A stretch of 64,000 nucleotides of DNA from Isoetes taiwanensis (taxonomy: Eukaryota; Streptophyta; Lycopodiopsida; Isoetales; Isoetaceae), in NCBI GenBank assembly GCA_021234155.1, contig JAJEKV010000050.1, forward strand, positions 969,977 to 1,033,976, written 5' to 3'. The notes under the pieces are model-generated. The model saw nothing but the letters and a program-made list of their open reading frames with translations. It had not been told where the DNA came from and did not search any database. Of this stretch, positions 38,301 through 49,283 are shown one piece after another (positions within the stretch are counted from its first letter, which is position 1; every line of letters begins with the position of its first letter). The translations under genes were made by a program, and so were the position numbers.

Positions 38301-39984
38301 TAGCCGACTTCTTAGAACAATACCCGAAAAATCTACTAACTGCCGTCAATGAAAGCCTTCTTGCTATTAACAAGATCTTAATTCAGCATGGCACCAATAC
38401 TGAAGCTTTTGGTCTGCCCATGTACAACATCCCATCGAAAGAAATACAAAATGAATTGAACAAATTCCCTGACCATGAAGAATACCTTACAAAAAGTTCC
38501 AACATGTTACAAACTATGAACAGAAACCAAGCTTCAGTCTATACATACGTATGTGAACTTATTAACAAAAGCACCTCCCCAACTCTAACCTTTGTGTATG
38601 GAAAAGCAGGCACTGGAAAAACATACGTCCTCAACGCCATATATTTCTATGTACGAGGATTAGATCAAATAATTTTACCATGTGCCACCACAGCATTAGC
38701 ATCCCTACAATATCCTGCTGGCAGAACTCCACACTCTCTATTCCAAATACCTATTGTTGATAACAATATCGGAATCCATTCACTACTTAATCCACAATCA
38801 CCAAGAGCTGCATTAATTAATACTGCAACAGCAATCATATGAGATGAGTTCCCTATGGCAAATAAAGCAGTCATAGAAGCAGTTGACATCCTTCTACAGA
38901 ACATAACAAAGATAGAAAGTCCATTCCGAGGAAAAGTATTCATAGCGGTATGAGACTTTAGACGACGCGATCCAATCACCAAACGAGGAGGAAAGACAGC
39001 AACAATAAATGCATCCGTAATATCCTCCCACATGTGGAAACATTTCAAAGTTCTAGAACTCAATGAACCAGTAAGAAACGGTGACCCGTAACTTATCACG
39101 ATTTGTTGATGATATCGGAGAAGGACATCTATTAAATGACATTCCACTAACACTCTTTAAAACAACGACTAACATACAAGATGCGATCAATTTCTTATAT
39201 AACACACATATATTACTAACGCCTACGATATGTGAAAAACGAGCATTCCTATCTCCAAAAAATATTCCCGTCGACGACTTTAACATCGAAGTTATACAAA
39301 TGATTCTAGAAAGTTCAAGAAACTATTTCAGCGTCGACATACTTACTGAAAACGACCAGACCATTGAAGACCACCCAATGGCAACAACAGACTTTCTCAA
39401 CGGCTTCAAACATCCAGCACTTCCACAACACGAACTCCAACTAAAAGTCAACACCATATGCCACATCACAAAGATACTAGACAAAGACAGAGGACTCGTA
39501 AAAAACACCAGAGTCATGGTATGCTCAATGCACGCTAAATTCGTAACCGTGAAAGTTCTAACGGGCCAACCACAGCACATCGGAAATATACACCTCATTT
39601 CCCGAGTCGACTTCTTCCACCAACCAGACAACTGGCCCTGGACAATCCACAGATGACAACTACCACTATGACCCGCATACGCAACAACATTCCACAGTTG
39701 CCTAGGACTCACCCTCGACAAAATAGTCCTCGACCACGCGCAGATCAAGTCTTTACACACCTGACAACTATACACGCTCCACTCATAATGGTAAAAAGAA
39801 GACGTGCTCATCCCTCCTCGACAAATCAAACACGCCCAAAACTACAACCAACGCCGCTCTACAAAGAACTTCCCATAAACAAGGTCGCGTGCACCTCTCT
39901 CCCAAAAAAAAAAAAAAAAAAAAGGGAGAGAGAAAGAAAAAAAAAACACTCCATCCACCTCATGCCCAAGATGTAGGCGAGACA

Positions 39985-40085
39985 CCGATCCCCTGGAGAT
40001 GGGTGCTCCCTCTACACCATGGGCCGCGAGACCGAAAGGTCGCACTGGTTCGACTCCCGTAGGGTGCCGCGGGCCGGGCCGCCAA
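39985..40085 (+). repeat. tRNA-like/SINE-like remnant, copy 1
   Basis: Partner of 57360-57475. The second copy keeps a T-arm-like stem-loop cctgggttcgactcccagg containing a B-box (ggttcgactcc). Here it is damaged (cactggttcgactcccgtag). It is preceded by a hairpin arm pair around gatccc..ggagat and by an A-rich run. This suggests a Pol III-derived retroposon or tRNA relic. No complete cloverleaf could be folded by eye. Confidence 0.35.
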
Positions 40086-40299
40086 ATTTTGTTATTAATA
40101 TATTATTATTAATAAGCTACATAATCTGCATGGAATAAATATAAATGTTGTACGAAATATGCGTGAATGTTGTATGAAATATGTACGGAAAATAAAATAA
40201 AAAAAAAACAAACATGGCCTAGGGGTGTGCATGGGTCCAAAAAAAAATTTGGCCCCTTTGGGGCCTAAGGGTGGTTCTATATAACACGAGCTCCGTATT

Positions 40300-41563
40300 T
40301 AGAAAATGTTGCAATGGAACTACATGGAAAATGGATTATGGGCAATTTTCTGCCGATGTCATAAAGAAACATGTTTAGGCGTGGAGCGGCTTAGAAGTGA
40401 CGCCCTATGGCGGGCAGCCGCTCCCTTGCGAATCATTCCGGCCGAGCCCGTCTTTGGAAGGGTGCAGATGGCGAGGCTCCGGCTGCTAGATCACCTCCTC
40501 CCCGTTTTCCAGTTTTATAGTGTGGCACGAAGCTCAAGCCGGGGCCTTTGATCGGATGCTGACGAAACTCGTCTTTCCTTCTTTGAGAACCCGACGTCAT
40601 CTTTGCTGGCTTATTTCCGGAAGTTAAGTGGAGGTCTAGTCAAGCGGGTCGTCTTGAAGGTAAGCTTGTCTTGTTTGTTTAGGCTTTTTGCAAAGGTTAA
40701 GATGGTATAGCCAGGCGCTTGTTGCACTCCTTGCGGAGGGGGGCGACTGCCTCACTCACCGTGGGCTGCTTTGTTTGCTTTAAAGGAAGCTTCTGCCCGC
40801 ACCCAGTGCTCGATTAGCCGCTGTAGGCGTACCGGGTTGCTTGGGCGAGCTGTTCTTTGCATATCGGTCTGGCGGACCGCTGACGATTTGCCTTTGGGGC
40901 GAAAACAAGTCCTTCCCCTTTCCCAGCAAAGGGAGATTAGGATCTAAAAGGGCAATACATGATGGATAGCATGGGCTAAGGAAGAGTTTAAATGAGAAAG
41001 TCTTGGATGGGAGACCAGGCTTTCTTTAACAAAAAGGAGTTTTGGACCATGTTTCTTGCGTTCCAGGGGGAACCCGAACTTGGAACATTAAGTGAGCTGA
41101 GCCTTATGAAGTTGAAGTATAGGCAGCAAAGACCTTGGAAAGTAAGTGGACACCCTCCTCGGCGGTGTGTGATGTGCCGCCTTGCTAGAAGATGGTGGAT
41201 ACATCTCATAGTAAGACAAAGAATGGAATGGGAGAATTACTTATAGTATAGCCGAGCAAGATGTTTGTCCATGCCTAGTTAACGCCAGGATGATATTTGC
41301 GCTTTGGCCTTCATGTGCTTGCTTCTTTGCGGTTGGGTGCTTCAAATGGCTTCAACTTCAAAGCATACAGAATTCTTTTCCTTTCCTCCAGCTGAAAGGA
41401 ATGGCAATTGTTCTGGGATCTTTAGTCTTGGACTAATGGGTAGACCATTGTACTCTTAAGTTTATATCTGGCCTATTGTGGAGCCACTCCAATAAGGTCT
41501 TGTAACCCCTTTTTTTCGGTTTAATAAAATCAAAATATCTTGCATCCAAAAAAAAAAAAAAAA
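40300..41563 (+). mobile_element. 5'-truncated retroposed fragment with poly(A), copy 1
   Basis: It ends ggtttaataaaatc (AATAAA at 41523-41528) followed by a pure A run at 41548-41563. The interior is partly open on the + strand (40306-40551, 40992-41246) but matches no family I know. The 3' end has the look of a plant LINE 3' UTR. The same fragment recurs at 57690-58948 with many clustered differences, as part of the large duplication. Confidence 0.55.
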
Positions 41564-42397
41564 TGGATTATGGTGTGTGAAATAATAATAATAATACAGT
41601 AACGAACATGGGGTACTGTATGTTATAAAATACAACGAAGTGTAAATATCCCTAGTCGAGCACACTTTGATAAGTTGCCTTGCAATCTCAAATACCTTAG
41701 AAATATATGATGGCCACCAAGACCATTGAAAGATGTTTAGAGTCGAAGGCAACCTTGTAGCAAGTAATAAAACGAACAAATAAAGGAAAGCAATAACAAT
41801 CATGAATCTTATGCTTACATTATAAATTGACAAACAAATGTGTAAATAATAATAAAATGTATGCCAATATGCATAATAATATTATTATGTATTCAGAATA
41901 CAAATTGGAATTACATTTCAAAACATCCTATAAGTAAGTTTGTCCATTGGCAGCAAGTTAGCTTATTACAACTTGCAACTTTGATCTCCTGTGGAATAAC
42001 CCTTGCGCAACATGCAAATCACAACTATGCAATCATACAACTTCGCAAAACTTACTTCAAAGCTTTCTTCAGGTGGATGCACATGATGATGAGGCTTGCA
42101 AATTATGCTTTGAGAGGTACATCCTTCTGTTCTTCTTTGAAGGACTAAAATACAAGAAAAAGCAACGAGATTCTCATGAACCTTGCTGCCTGCATGAACA
42201 CAGTATCACAGCTTGCCATTCAAGCATAATAAGCTATATCTGTATGAACTGCAGATTTATGAATTCTAGCTCTCATAGTTAATCTGCAAACTTACTGTGA
42301 AAATGAATGTTGTATGTCTCTTATGTGAAAATACCTATATGGCTGCAAAAAAATATAAGCAATGTGCCTTGCATGGTGTTAAGTACTAAAGGGACTC
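41564..42397. other. AT-rich spacer, no gene (copy 1)
   Basis: Matches 58949-59773 almost base for base. Frames such as 41861-42148 look like chance open frames. No transposon domain is seen. It may include the real 3' end of the host Helitron, but no convincing hairpin plus CTRR was found. Confidence 0.5.
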
Positions 42398-42520
42398 AAC
42401 ATGCATACATTGCATGTATGCATGCACTGTGTGCATGCATTGCAAAGTGCATGCATGGTATGCATGCACTGTGTGCATGCATTGTGTGCATGCATGCAAT
42501 GCATGTGCACGTGCATGCCA
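42398..42520. repeat. TGCATGCA-rich palindromic tract, copy 1
   Basis: Repeated tgcatgcat / actgtgtgcatgcattg units, almost purely alternating purine and pyrimidine and rich in GCATGC palindromes. It can form cruciforms or left-handed helix. It is also a cluster of RY (CATGCA) elements, known as B3-factor binding motifs in plants. Partner at 59774-59885. Confidence 0.9.
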
Positions 42521-42717
42521 AAACCATAGGTTGGGAGTGCAAGCTAACACGAAATACAACACGCGCTCTATAAATACTGTTGGCATACCCTCACACAAAT
42601 ACAACAATAGAATCATATACAGATCATAGCAAAAAGGCCGTATAATTATACGTTTTGCGTGACGAACCATTTTTTGTGAGAGCGATATGCTTCTATATGA
42701 AGATATTGGCTCAGATA

Positions 42718-43690
42718 TAACCTACAGGAGGTAAGCATTCAAGTTATCTCAATTGTTTGAAGTTAACTATTTTCAGTACAACTTACTAAGGAACATGAAA
42801 AGATTTTAAGTTAGGAAAATAGCCAGAGTAACTCTGGCGTAACGTTGATGTCACATTCAAGAACATCTTGAGGATGGTTGGGAAGGTATTAAAGTAACAG
42901 ATAATGGAAGGTGAAGAATCCCAAGGTTCTGGTTAAGAATGAATTAAATCACCCTTATAAGCTGAGAAGTATCAATTGCGATGTATGAAATATTCTTCCA
43001 ATTTTGGAAGAAGAGAATGACGATGACATTACTAATTATACCCGTAGGTATAATCGACAAGAGAGTAATACATACAAATCCAAGTCCCAATAAGAATGAA
43101 GACGAGGTGTATAGAGTAGTAAGGTGAGATTATAAAGATCGACAGTCCGTATATTCTTAAAATTATCTTATTCACGGGGGGATCAATGATGAACCCTTAA
43201 GTAGAGGCACGAGGATCTCTTGACTTGATGTATACACCTATTATTAATTATGACCGTAAGAACCCTAAGAGGGCAACAAGAATGGAGAATCCTATGGCGG
43301 TTGATAAAAGGAGGTTTGAACATAGGGGTTTACTATTATGGGATCTAGACAATTTGTTGCCCCCGTATCATTATGATGGGGTCCGAAGACGACAACAATT
43401 GAAACCGATCAAAGTTTAAGTTGGTATGATAACCTGAGAAAAGAATAAGTTAATCTTTTACATGACTATTTTAGAGTTAGGGCTAAAAAGGTCATATAGG
43501 GCTTTGCCACGTGGCAAAATGGGGTTATTTGCATATGTTAAAGGCATGTGTAACATAAGAAATTGCCCCCTAGGAATTTTGCAACGGTCGTCGTGTACGT
43601 AATACGTATGGTCAGCATGTACTAGTGGCGTGTGTTATAATATCGTATTCATACCATATATTATCTTTGGAGGCGTCACATATCATCGTG
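42718..43690 (+). mobile_element. Leader/possible LTR of copia element, copy 1
   Basis: Homology with the second copy (62551 on) starts at atataacctac and continues through the leader into gag. The leader includes an open stretch (43225-43419) also open in the second copy (63041-63265), and a perfect G-box palindrome. No matching 3' LTR was found for it, so whether this is LTR or untranslated leader is unsettled. Confidence 0.55.
43503..43518. promoter_or_regulatory. 16 bp perfect palindrome with G-box core CACGTG, copy 1
   Basis: tttgccacgtggcaaa is a perfect inverted repeat centred on CACGTG. Position upstream of gag suggests a retroelement promoter element bound by plant bZIP or bHLH factors. 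Binding is inference; the palindrome is seen directly and is conserved in the second copy. Confidence 0.6.
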
Positions 43691-44345
43691 CCAAAGAGAT
43701 TCCACCTAAATCTAAAGTGAAAGCGAAGCATCGGGATCAGAAACTAGAATATCGGATAAGAAAGGGAGGAATTGCCAAAACCATTATCATGGCAAAAGCT
43801 AGGTGGTGATATTGTGCTTGAAATTCAGCCTGAAAGCAGAGGCCGGAAGATATGGAAGTATCTTCTAAAAGATATGAAGAAAGGCGTCTACCAGTTGATA
43901 TCACGGAAATGAAGTGCGTAACACGCAATTCAAAGAAAGGTGATGATCTAAAACTTGTCTGAAATCTTAGATTGCTATTACACGATTTGGATTTGGATGG
44001 GCGTTATAACGTTATGAGAAAATTTATTGCCTTAACGAGCATTCAAGTTTCATTTAAAGATTTAGCTATGCTAGTGAAAGGACTACATCCACCTGGATGA
44101 AACAATAGAAGCAATTAAGCCGAGCGAAGCGAGGAGATTTTGGTGAAAACGGTGCGGGGAGACAGAAGAACACCCTATTACTTTGTATGCGGAGAACCCT
44201 ATGCGAGAGAAGAGGTAGAGGGCTGTGGAAGAAGGCCGAGAGGAAGGTGGAAAAGGAAATCACGATTCTCACGGTGCGAGGTTTGGTCACATCAAAGCGG
44301 AGTGTCGAATCGAGAGAAATGGAATCGCGGGCGTGGTTGCGGTTC
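43691..44345 (+). pseudogene. Copia gag (capsid), copy 1, frame-broken
   Basis: Matches the intact-looking gag in the second copy (63510-64000) but is full of small indels. Recognisable pieces: gatattgtgcttgaaatt (GDIVLEI), gatatggaagtatctt (IWKYL) and ttagctatgctagtg (LAMLV). It also extends further than copy 2, into a zinc-knuckle remnant near 44275-44335 (C..GHIK.EC, then REKWN). Gag packages element RNA in cytoplasmic particles. Nearly every break sits where copy 2 has CAG, CTG or a nearby cluster. Confidence 0.75.
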
Positions 44346-44559
44346 GTTTAATTAATGGAAATGGGGCGTAATGTGGTGGCAGCAGTTGGAGAGGCGCTGA
44401 GGCAAAAGCACCAACCGTGGGAGCTCTCCGCAGGAAGAAGAGTAAGTACTTACAAATCGTTTTTTCAAAATGAGCATCATTTCAAAATTAATGTTTGCAA
44501 AGAAAAATTTGGACAAAATTAATACCACATTTGTAGATTACGGGCTGAAGTCTCCATAG

Positions 44560-47500
44560 TGAGCTTCGCCGACATGTTGAAATGCATTGAGCCAAGTGTG
44601 GATTGCCCGGTTTGTCTGGATGGGCAATGGAGCAATGCAAAAGGTGCTTGGAAAAGGGAGTTTGCATATTCTAGTTAAAGGCAAGAATGTTTTTGAGTTT
44701 GCCCGGATACATTATTTGTCTTTAGCCGAATGTTGTTTAATTTAATTTCAGGTTGCCAATTTGGTTGATAATGGATATGATTTATTTTTTTCATAAGTAT
44801 GGATGCAAATTCATTAGAAGGCATTAAATTGTTTGAAGCTCGGAGAAGAGGAAATCTGTTTGAATTGGATGTGAATGATACCATCAATAAGGTATCATCC
44901 CTCGATAACAAAAAGCTTTGGCACTTGAGATTAGGGCATGTCTGTTAAAAACAACATTAGAATAGCCAAAAGGCACAATCTTTTAGATGAGCTTGACTAT
45001 GAGGGATTTAGAGGTTGATGACATGTGTGAAGCTTGCATGTTGGGAAAACAAAGTAGAGTGGCATTTAGAAATAAAAGGAAAAAAGGGCATGAATTGCTT
45101 GAACTAGTGCATTAGGATGTTTGTGGGCTGTCTTAAGGTTGAAAGTAGAGGCGAAATCCCTACTTCCTTTACCTTTATTGATTACATGGGCGTACTAAAT
45201 GTTATTTTTAAGGACCAAAGACCAAGTATTTGATGCATTTAGATTGTATGTTCTTGCGGAAGTTGAAAGGGAAACATCACTAAAAGTTAAATGTTTAAAG
45301 ATCGACCTTGGTGGAAGTATAGATCATCCCGAATTTTGTAGGTATTGTCAAGTCGCGAGGGATACGAAGACAATATACATGCGGTACACACCTCTGGCGA
45401 ATGGAGTAGCGAGCATAAAAAATGCACCATCATGAATGCGACTAGATCCATGCTTAAGCATGCGGGGTTTGCAGGAACGCAGTCTATGGGGAAAACATGC
45501 CGGTACTGCTACATTCGAGAATAGGTTCTTGTGATTCTTTGTCAAAGGAGGAGTGCCGAGAAAGAGTATTGGGCCCGGGCGAGGAAACAATGTGAAAAAG
45601 ATTTAAGGTCTATGGGTGTCTAGCTTATATGATGGTGCCGGAAGAGCTAAGGAGAAAGTTTGGATGATCGGAGCATGTGTACCTTCCTAGTGGGTTCTGA
45701 TGAAGCGGACAAAATGGCTCTGAGTTGTATGAACCGGTCCTGCGTAAAGTGTATGTTAGTAGGGATGTTGTGTTTAATGAAAATGTTCTATACAAGGACC
45801 GGGGTTGCCCTTAAGGCCAAATTTGTCTAAGCATAATTTAGAAGGTTCGAGGCCGAATAATAGAGTTACAAGATTAGTTATCTTTGGCGAAAGTTTTCTA
45901 GACTTGAATGTTTTTATAGAAATCAAGGCAAATCATGACCAATATTATTTTGCAAGATTTAAGTGTTTATTTTCCAAGTGCAATTTCTGTGCTGAAATTT
46001 TATTCACCAGCATCCATATTTAATCAAGGACACAAACACATTATAACTATAGTTGTATGATGCAATACCATAACTTAACCTTTGCAAATGAGAGCGTGAA
46101 AAGCATCCTTGTGGATATAACAAATCTATTAAAAGGGAGGTCTGTAAAAATGCTCTCGATTACATCCTTAGAAGTATTTGAAACACAATAGCTACAAAAA
46201 TAACTCTTAAAATTATCATATATACCTGGATGGATATGGACAATAGATTAGGTTATGAAGAAAGTTTAGAATATTAGGCGATTCCATAGTTATGACGCTT
46301 AGTGGATGTGGCGAATTTTCAAGTGGAGTGAGATTTGTTTGTAGAAAAGTTGGCTAATTTTATATTTTTCATCTATAACGGGCCCTACTAAACCATAGCG
46401 TCAAAATTTCTCGATACCCTTAAAAATAGCCTTTTGGCGAACTTTAGATCATTAAGGGCTACCTTGACAAGGACAGGGAAAAGTCTAAGCCCGGACATGA
46501 AGCGGATGAGTGGGTGCCGTGAGAATACTTGGAGGCTGAGCAGGCAAAAAGGCGGTCTACGGACTTAGGCAAGCAGCCAGGCAGTGGTATTTGTGTATAA
46601 ACAGGTTTCTGATTTCTGCAGGATTTGTAAAGTTGAGAACGGAGGGTAATCTATACATGAAAAGAAACGGACAAATGTCCGATTATGGCACTCTATGTGG
46701 ATGATTGCGTCATTGTAAGCAATGACTTAAGTTTGTTGATAGATTGCAAAAGCATTCTTTGAATGGTCGATTCGGATAATGGACTTGGGAGATTTGGAGA
46801 AATTGCTAGGGATGGAAGTTCGAAGGGATAAAGAACAGGGATTGCTCTATCTTATGCAGGAACAAAATATTAAGGGAGTATTAGCGAAATTCAGAATGCT
46901 TGAATGCAATCCATCAAAAACTTCTATGGCTTCAGGAGTAAAAATTTGCGGAGATATGTATCCTAAGACCCCAAAGGAGACTAAGGAAATGAAAGCCAGA
47001 CCGTACAGATCATTGGTTGGTTGCTTGTTATACATTGCTAACTGCACTCGACCAGACATCACTTATGTAGTCAACTTGCTAAGCAGATTTTGCAATAACC
47101 CTGGAATACAGCATTGGGTAGCGGCGAAAAGAGTGCTTAGATACTTAAAAAGGACCCGGTAACACACGAGATTTGCTTTTTCAAAGGGTGAGAGAACAAA
47201 TTGGTTGGTTATCTGCGGAGACCACATTGGGGAGGAGACATCGATGACGGAAATCCACATCCGGTTATTTGTTGCAAACTTGGGGATGCAAACAATATAG
47301 GCAAGTAAAAGCAAGAATCGTTGCCAAATCTAGTCGCGAAGCGGAATATGTAGCGGTGTCCATGGCGGCTTCAGAAATAATTTGGTGCGTAGAATGCTTG
47401 AAGAATTGGGAAATTCACCAAAGCGAAGCTACCGTCTTTATCTTGTGATAATAAAATGGGTGGCAATGACGAAGAATCAATTCAACACTCTAGAACCAAG

Positions 47501-47640
47501 CACATCGACATTCATCATCATTTCATACGAGATAAAGTGGAAAAGGGAGATAAATGTCACGATATTTCCACCCATCTCCAAGGCCCGGATATGTTAACAA
47601 AGGCTCTATCGAGCCCAAACTAGTGACCGTAGAAACTTAG
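44560..47640 (+). pseudogene. Copia pol (integrase, reverse transcriptase, RNase H), frame-broken
   Basis: From 5' to 3': GAG-pre-integrase and integrase zinc region with LWHLRLGH near 44920 and MCEACMLGKQSRVAF at 45022-45066; integrase core remnants to about 45.8 kb; RT with the catalytic YVDD (46694-46705); an open stretch 46779-47162 with MDLGDLEKLLGMEV, KARPYRSLVGCLLYIANCTR and RPDITYVVNLLSRF (a copia RT signature); and RNase H with SREAEYVAVSMAASEIIW (47331-47390). The order integrase before RT defines Ty1/copia. The many frame breaks mean it is non-functional or mis-called. Confidence 0.88.
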
Positions 47641-47663
47641 GGGAGTTGTAGACCATAAAGGCT

Positions 47664-47672
47664 AAAGGGGAG
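47664..47672 (+). other. Polypurine tract of the copia element
   Basis: aaaggggag follows the end of RNase H and directly precedes a TGTTG start. This is the plus-strand primer position of LTR retrotransposons. Confidence 0.65.
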
Positions 47673-47674
47673 TT

Positions 47675-48125
47675 TGTTGAATTTAGCCTTTATGCTCAAC
47701 AAACAAGAAGAAAATGCGTGCAGTGGCACAACGGAAAGCGATTGGCGACATCCCCATCCCGTGGTAATACCGGCAGACAGCGATGGGCTAAAAAAGGGAT
47801 GCGAAACGAGGCGGTAAGGGAGAGAGTGGAAGCCCGGCGCGAGCCGGGTTACTTGAGCTTGAATCGAGGTCGAGAGGATATCGGACAAGCGAGGGAAAAA
47901 GCCGGGAGGCCTGAAGGAGGCGAGAGGGGCACATCGATCTTTGGGAATTGACGCTTGGAGGCAATCGAGAATAATAGAGTGGGCTCGAGAAATTGTCGGG
48001 CAGACCGATGGCTCGGAATCTCTGAAACCAACAAGGTATCCCTATAAGGCCGTGAGAAGGGAAAAGAGGATAATTGCTAGCATATCGAGCAATTGTTCCA
48101 AAAGCGGCAAGCAATATATCTTAGA
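47675..48125 (+). repeat. Putative 3' LTR of the copia element
   Basis: Starts TGTTGAATTTAGCC just after the polypurine tract. The right edge is uncertain because no CA end with a matching 5' LTR was found in the window. Open frames inside (47718-47951) are treated as chance. Absence of a matching 5' LTR suggests a truncated or chimeric element. Confidence 0.45.
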
Positions 48126-48837
48126 ACTTTGGTGAAGTTGTGCCACTATCGAAGTTCATCTCAACCAATAATACATTAGTGAGGAGGCAACTAGTGAGAT
48201 AAGCAATCAACAATTACATTTTCTATAAAGTTATGACAAGTGAGAATGTTGAGGTTGTACATGGCAAAACGAACATCTATCGAAAAGGTGTTGGGAGTTG
48301 AGTTTTATTGGTTTATGGCTGAAGAATATACTAAGAAATTTATTTACAGATTTTTTGCCTTAACTACTATGATAGCACATGAAGTTTCAGTCTTATAGCA
48401 GACTGCTACATGGATAAAGTGATCGCAGTAATATCTTAATTGCTTAATGTAATACATTTGCCAATATAGAGACATACAATTTTTACATTTATAATAAAGT
48501 GCTATGCTTCATGATTCAAGTTGATTAGCAGTTGTTTCTACACTATTGAATGCATAAGCTCCATTAATACTATGATCAGAGTTTTGTGTGATACACAGGT
48601 TCAGAGGTTTATACTTGCCTCCTTAGGATATTGGGATTGAAAAGAAGGTTTATGTAAAGTGTTGCATGTTTATTAATGATCAACATAAGCAAGATTTCAT
48701 GGTTTTGGAAAGAAACTAAGGAATTTGAGTACCATCTAAGACTACCTGAACTTTGTATGGGTTGATCATGTTGTATAAGGATTGACATGTGCAGACGTTG
48801 ATCCTAGTTGGGCTTTTGTCTAAAGCTTGGATTGGCT

Positions 48838-48874
<37 letters not shown>

Positions 48875-48991
48875 AGTAATGCCAATTTCTTTGTATAAGA
48901 AAGAAAAAAGAACGAGATTTTCCAGTTTGAGGGGTTCTTTCGTATGGGCATTCTTTCATCATGAAATTTTTAGCCAATCTCCTGTTAATTT
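48126..48991. other. No recognised gene; contains a 30 bp poly(T) run
   Basis: A pure T run at 48843-48872 may mark the end of a minus-strand retroposed copy. No coding motif is seen on either strand. Confidence 0.5.
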
Positions 48992-49268
48992 TGTTGGAAA
49001 CTATGTGCTTTTACAAGAACTAACAGTTGTCTTCTTTTGTTGTCGTCTTCTTCTGCTGTCTTTGTAGTCCAGTTGAACAAAGTGATGTGGATGCTTTGTT
49101 CCTTTGTTGTTGGTCACATAATTAGAGTTCCTTCTGTCATGGAGGCGGTTATGGGAGATAGCATGTCGGTGAACAGTTTCCATATTGAGCACTGTTGTGC
49201 TATATATTTGAGTCTTGATCATTCAATAGAAACCCATGCCTTTTGTGTCTTTGTTTTCTCAAAGTACA
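48992..49268 (+). repeat. 5' LTR (277 bp) of a second copia element
   Basis: Starts TGTTGGAAAC and ends AAGTACA, with TG...CA borders. It ends three bases before a primer-binding site (49272), the arrangement expected of a Ty1/copia 5' LTR. No 3' partner was found, because the element is cut at the duplication junction (51092/51093). Confidence 0.7.
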
Positions 49269-49271
49269 TTA

Positions 49272-49283
49272 TGGTATCAGAGC
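49272..49283 (+). other. Primer-binding site for initiator Met tRNA
   Basis: tggtatcagagc is the classic plant copia primer-binding site, complementary to the 3' end of initiator methionine tRNA. Confidence 0.9.

Larger units (their letters stand above)
30925..39878 (+). mobile_element. Helitron copy 1 (RPA70-like module + RepHel), interrupted by a nested Helitron
   Basis: A rolling-circle transposon coding region on the + strand: RPA70-like exons (30925-33418), then the Helitron replication initiator domain (33424-37600, split by the insertion 34443-37115), then a Pif1-family helicase (to 39878). The outer ends (5' TC and 3' hairpin-CTRR) were not identified. Homology with copy 2 runs on to about 42.7 kb, well past the coding region. 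The same unit, without the nested element and with its 5' end cut, is at 51093-57270. Confidence 0.85.
33424..39878 (+). pseudogene. RepHel (HUH replicase + Pif1 helicase) of Helitron copy 1, disrupted
   Basis: The Rep part begins PLEPLPQALQELY and continues HTYHCLLSA, NPYIKELNTIKDLYPIPARL and GRPSFFITITTNPGWPEIKY. After the 2673 bp insertion (34443-37115) it resumes with the HUH motif GLPHGHIVV (37168-37194) and the tyrosine block YLYGYIYKG (about 37508). The helicase has an intact Walker A GKAGTGKT (38600-38623), then a TGA stop (38840-38842) immediately before the DE of motif II, where copy 2 has TTA. The C-terminal helicase block (LGLTLDKIVLDHA) leads to a stop at 39878. Rep would nick and join strands, and the helicase unwinds during rolling-circle transposition. 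The insertion, the stop and several frameshifts make this copy inactive as written. Confidence 0.9.

Noticed and set aside
42307-42670. Cys/His/Met-rich open frames over the TGCA tract
   Set aside because: Amino-acid pattern (CMHAC...) follows from the TGCATGCA repeat and appears on both strands.
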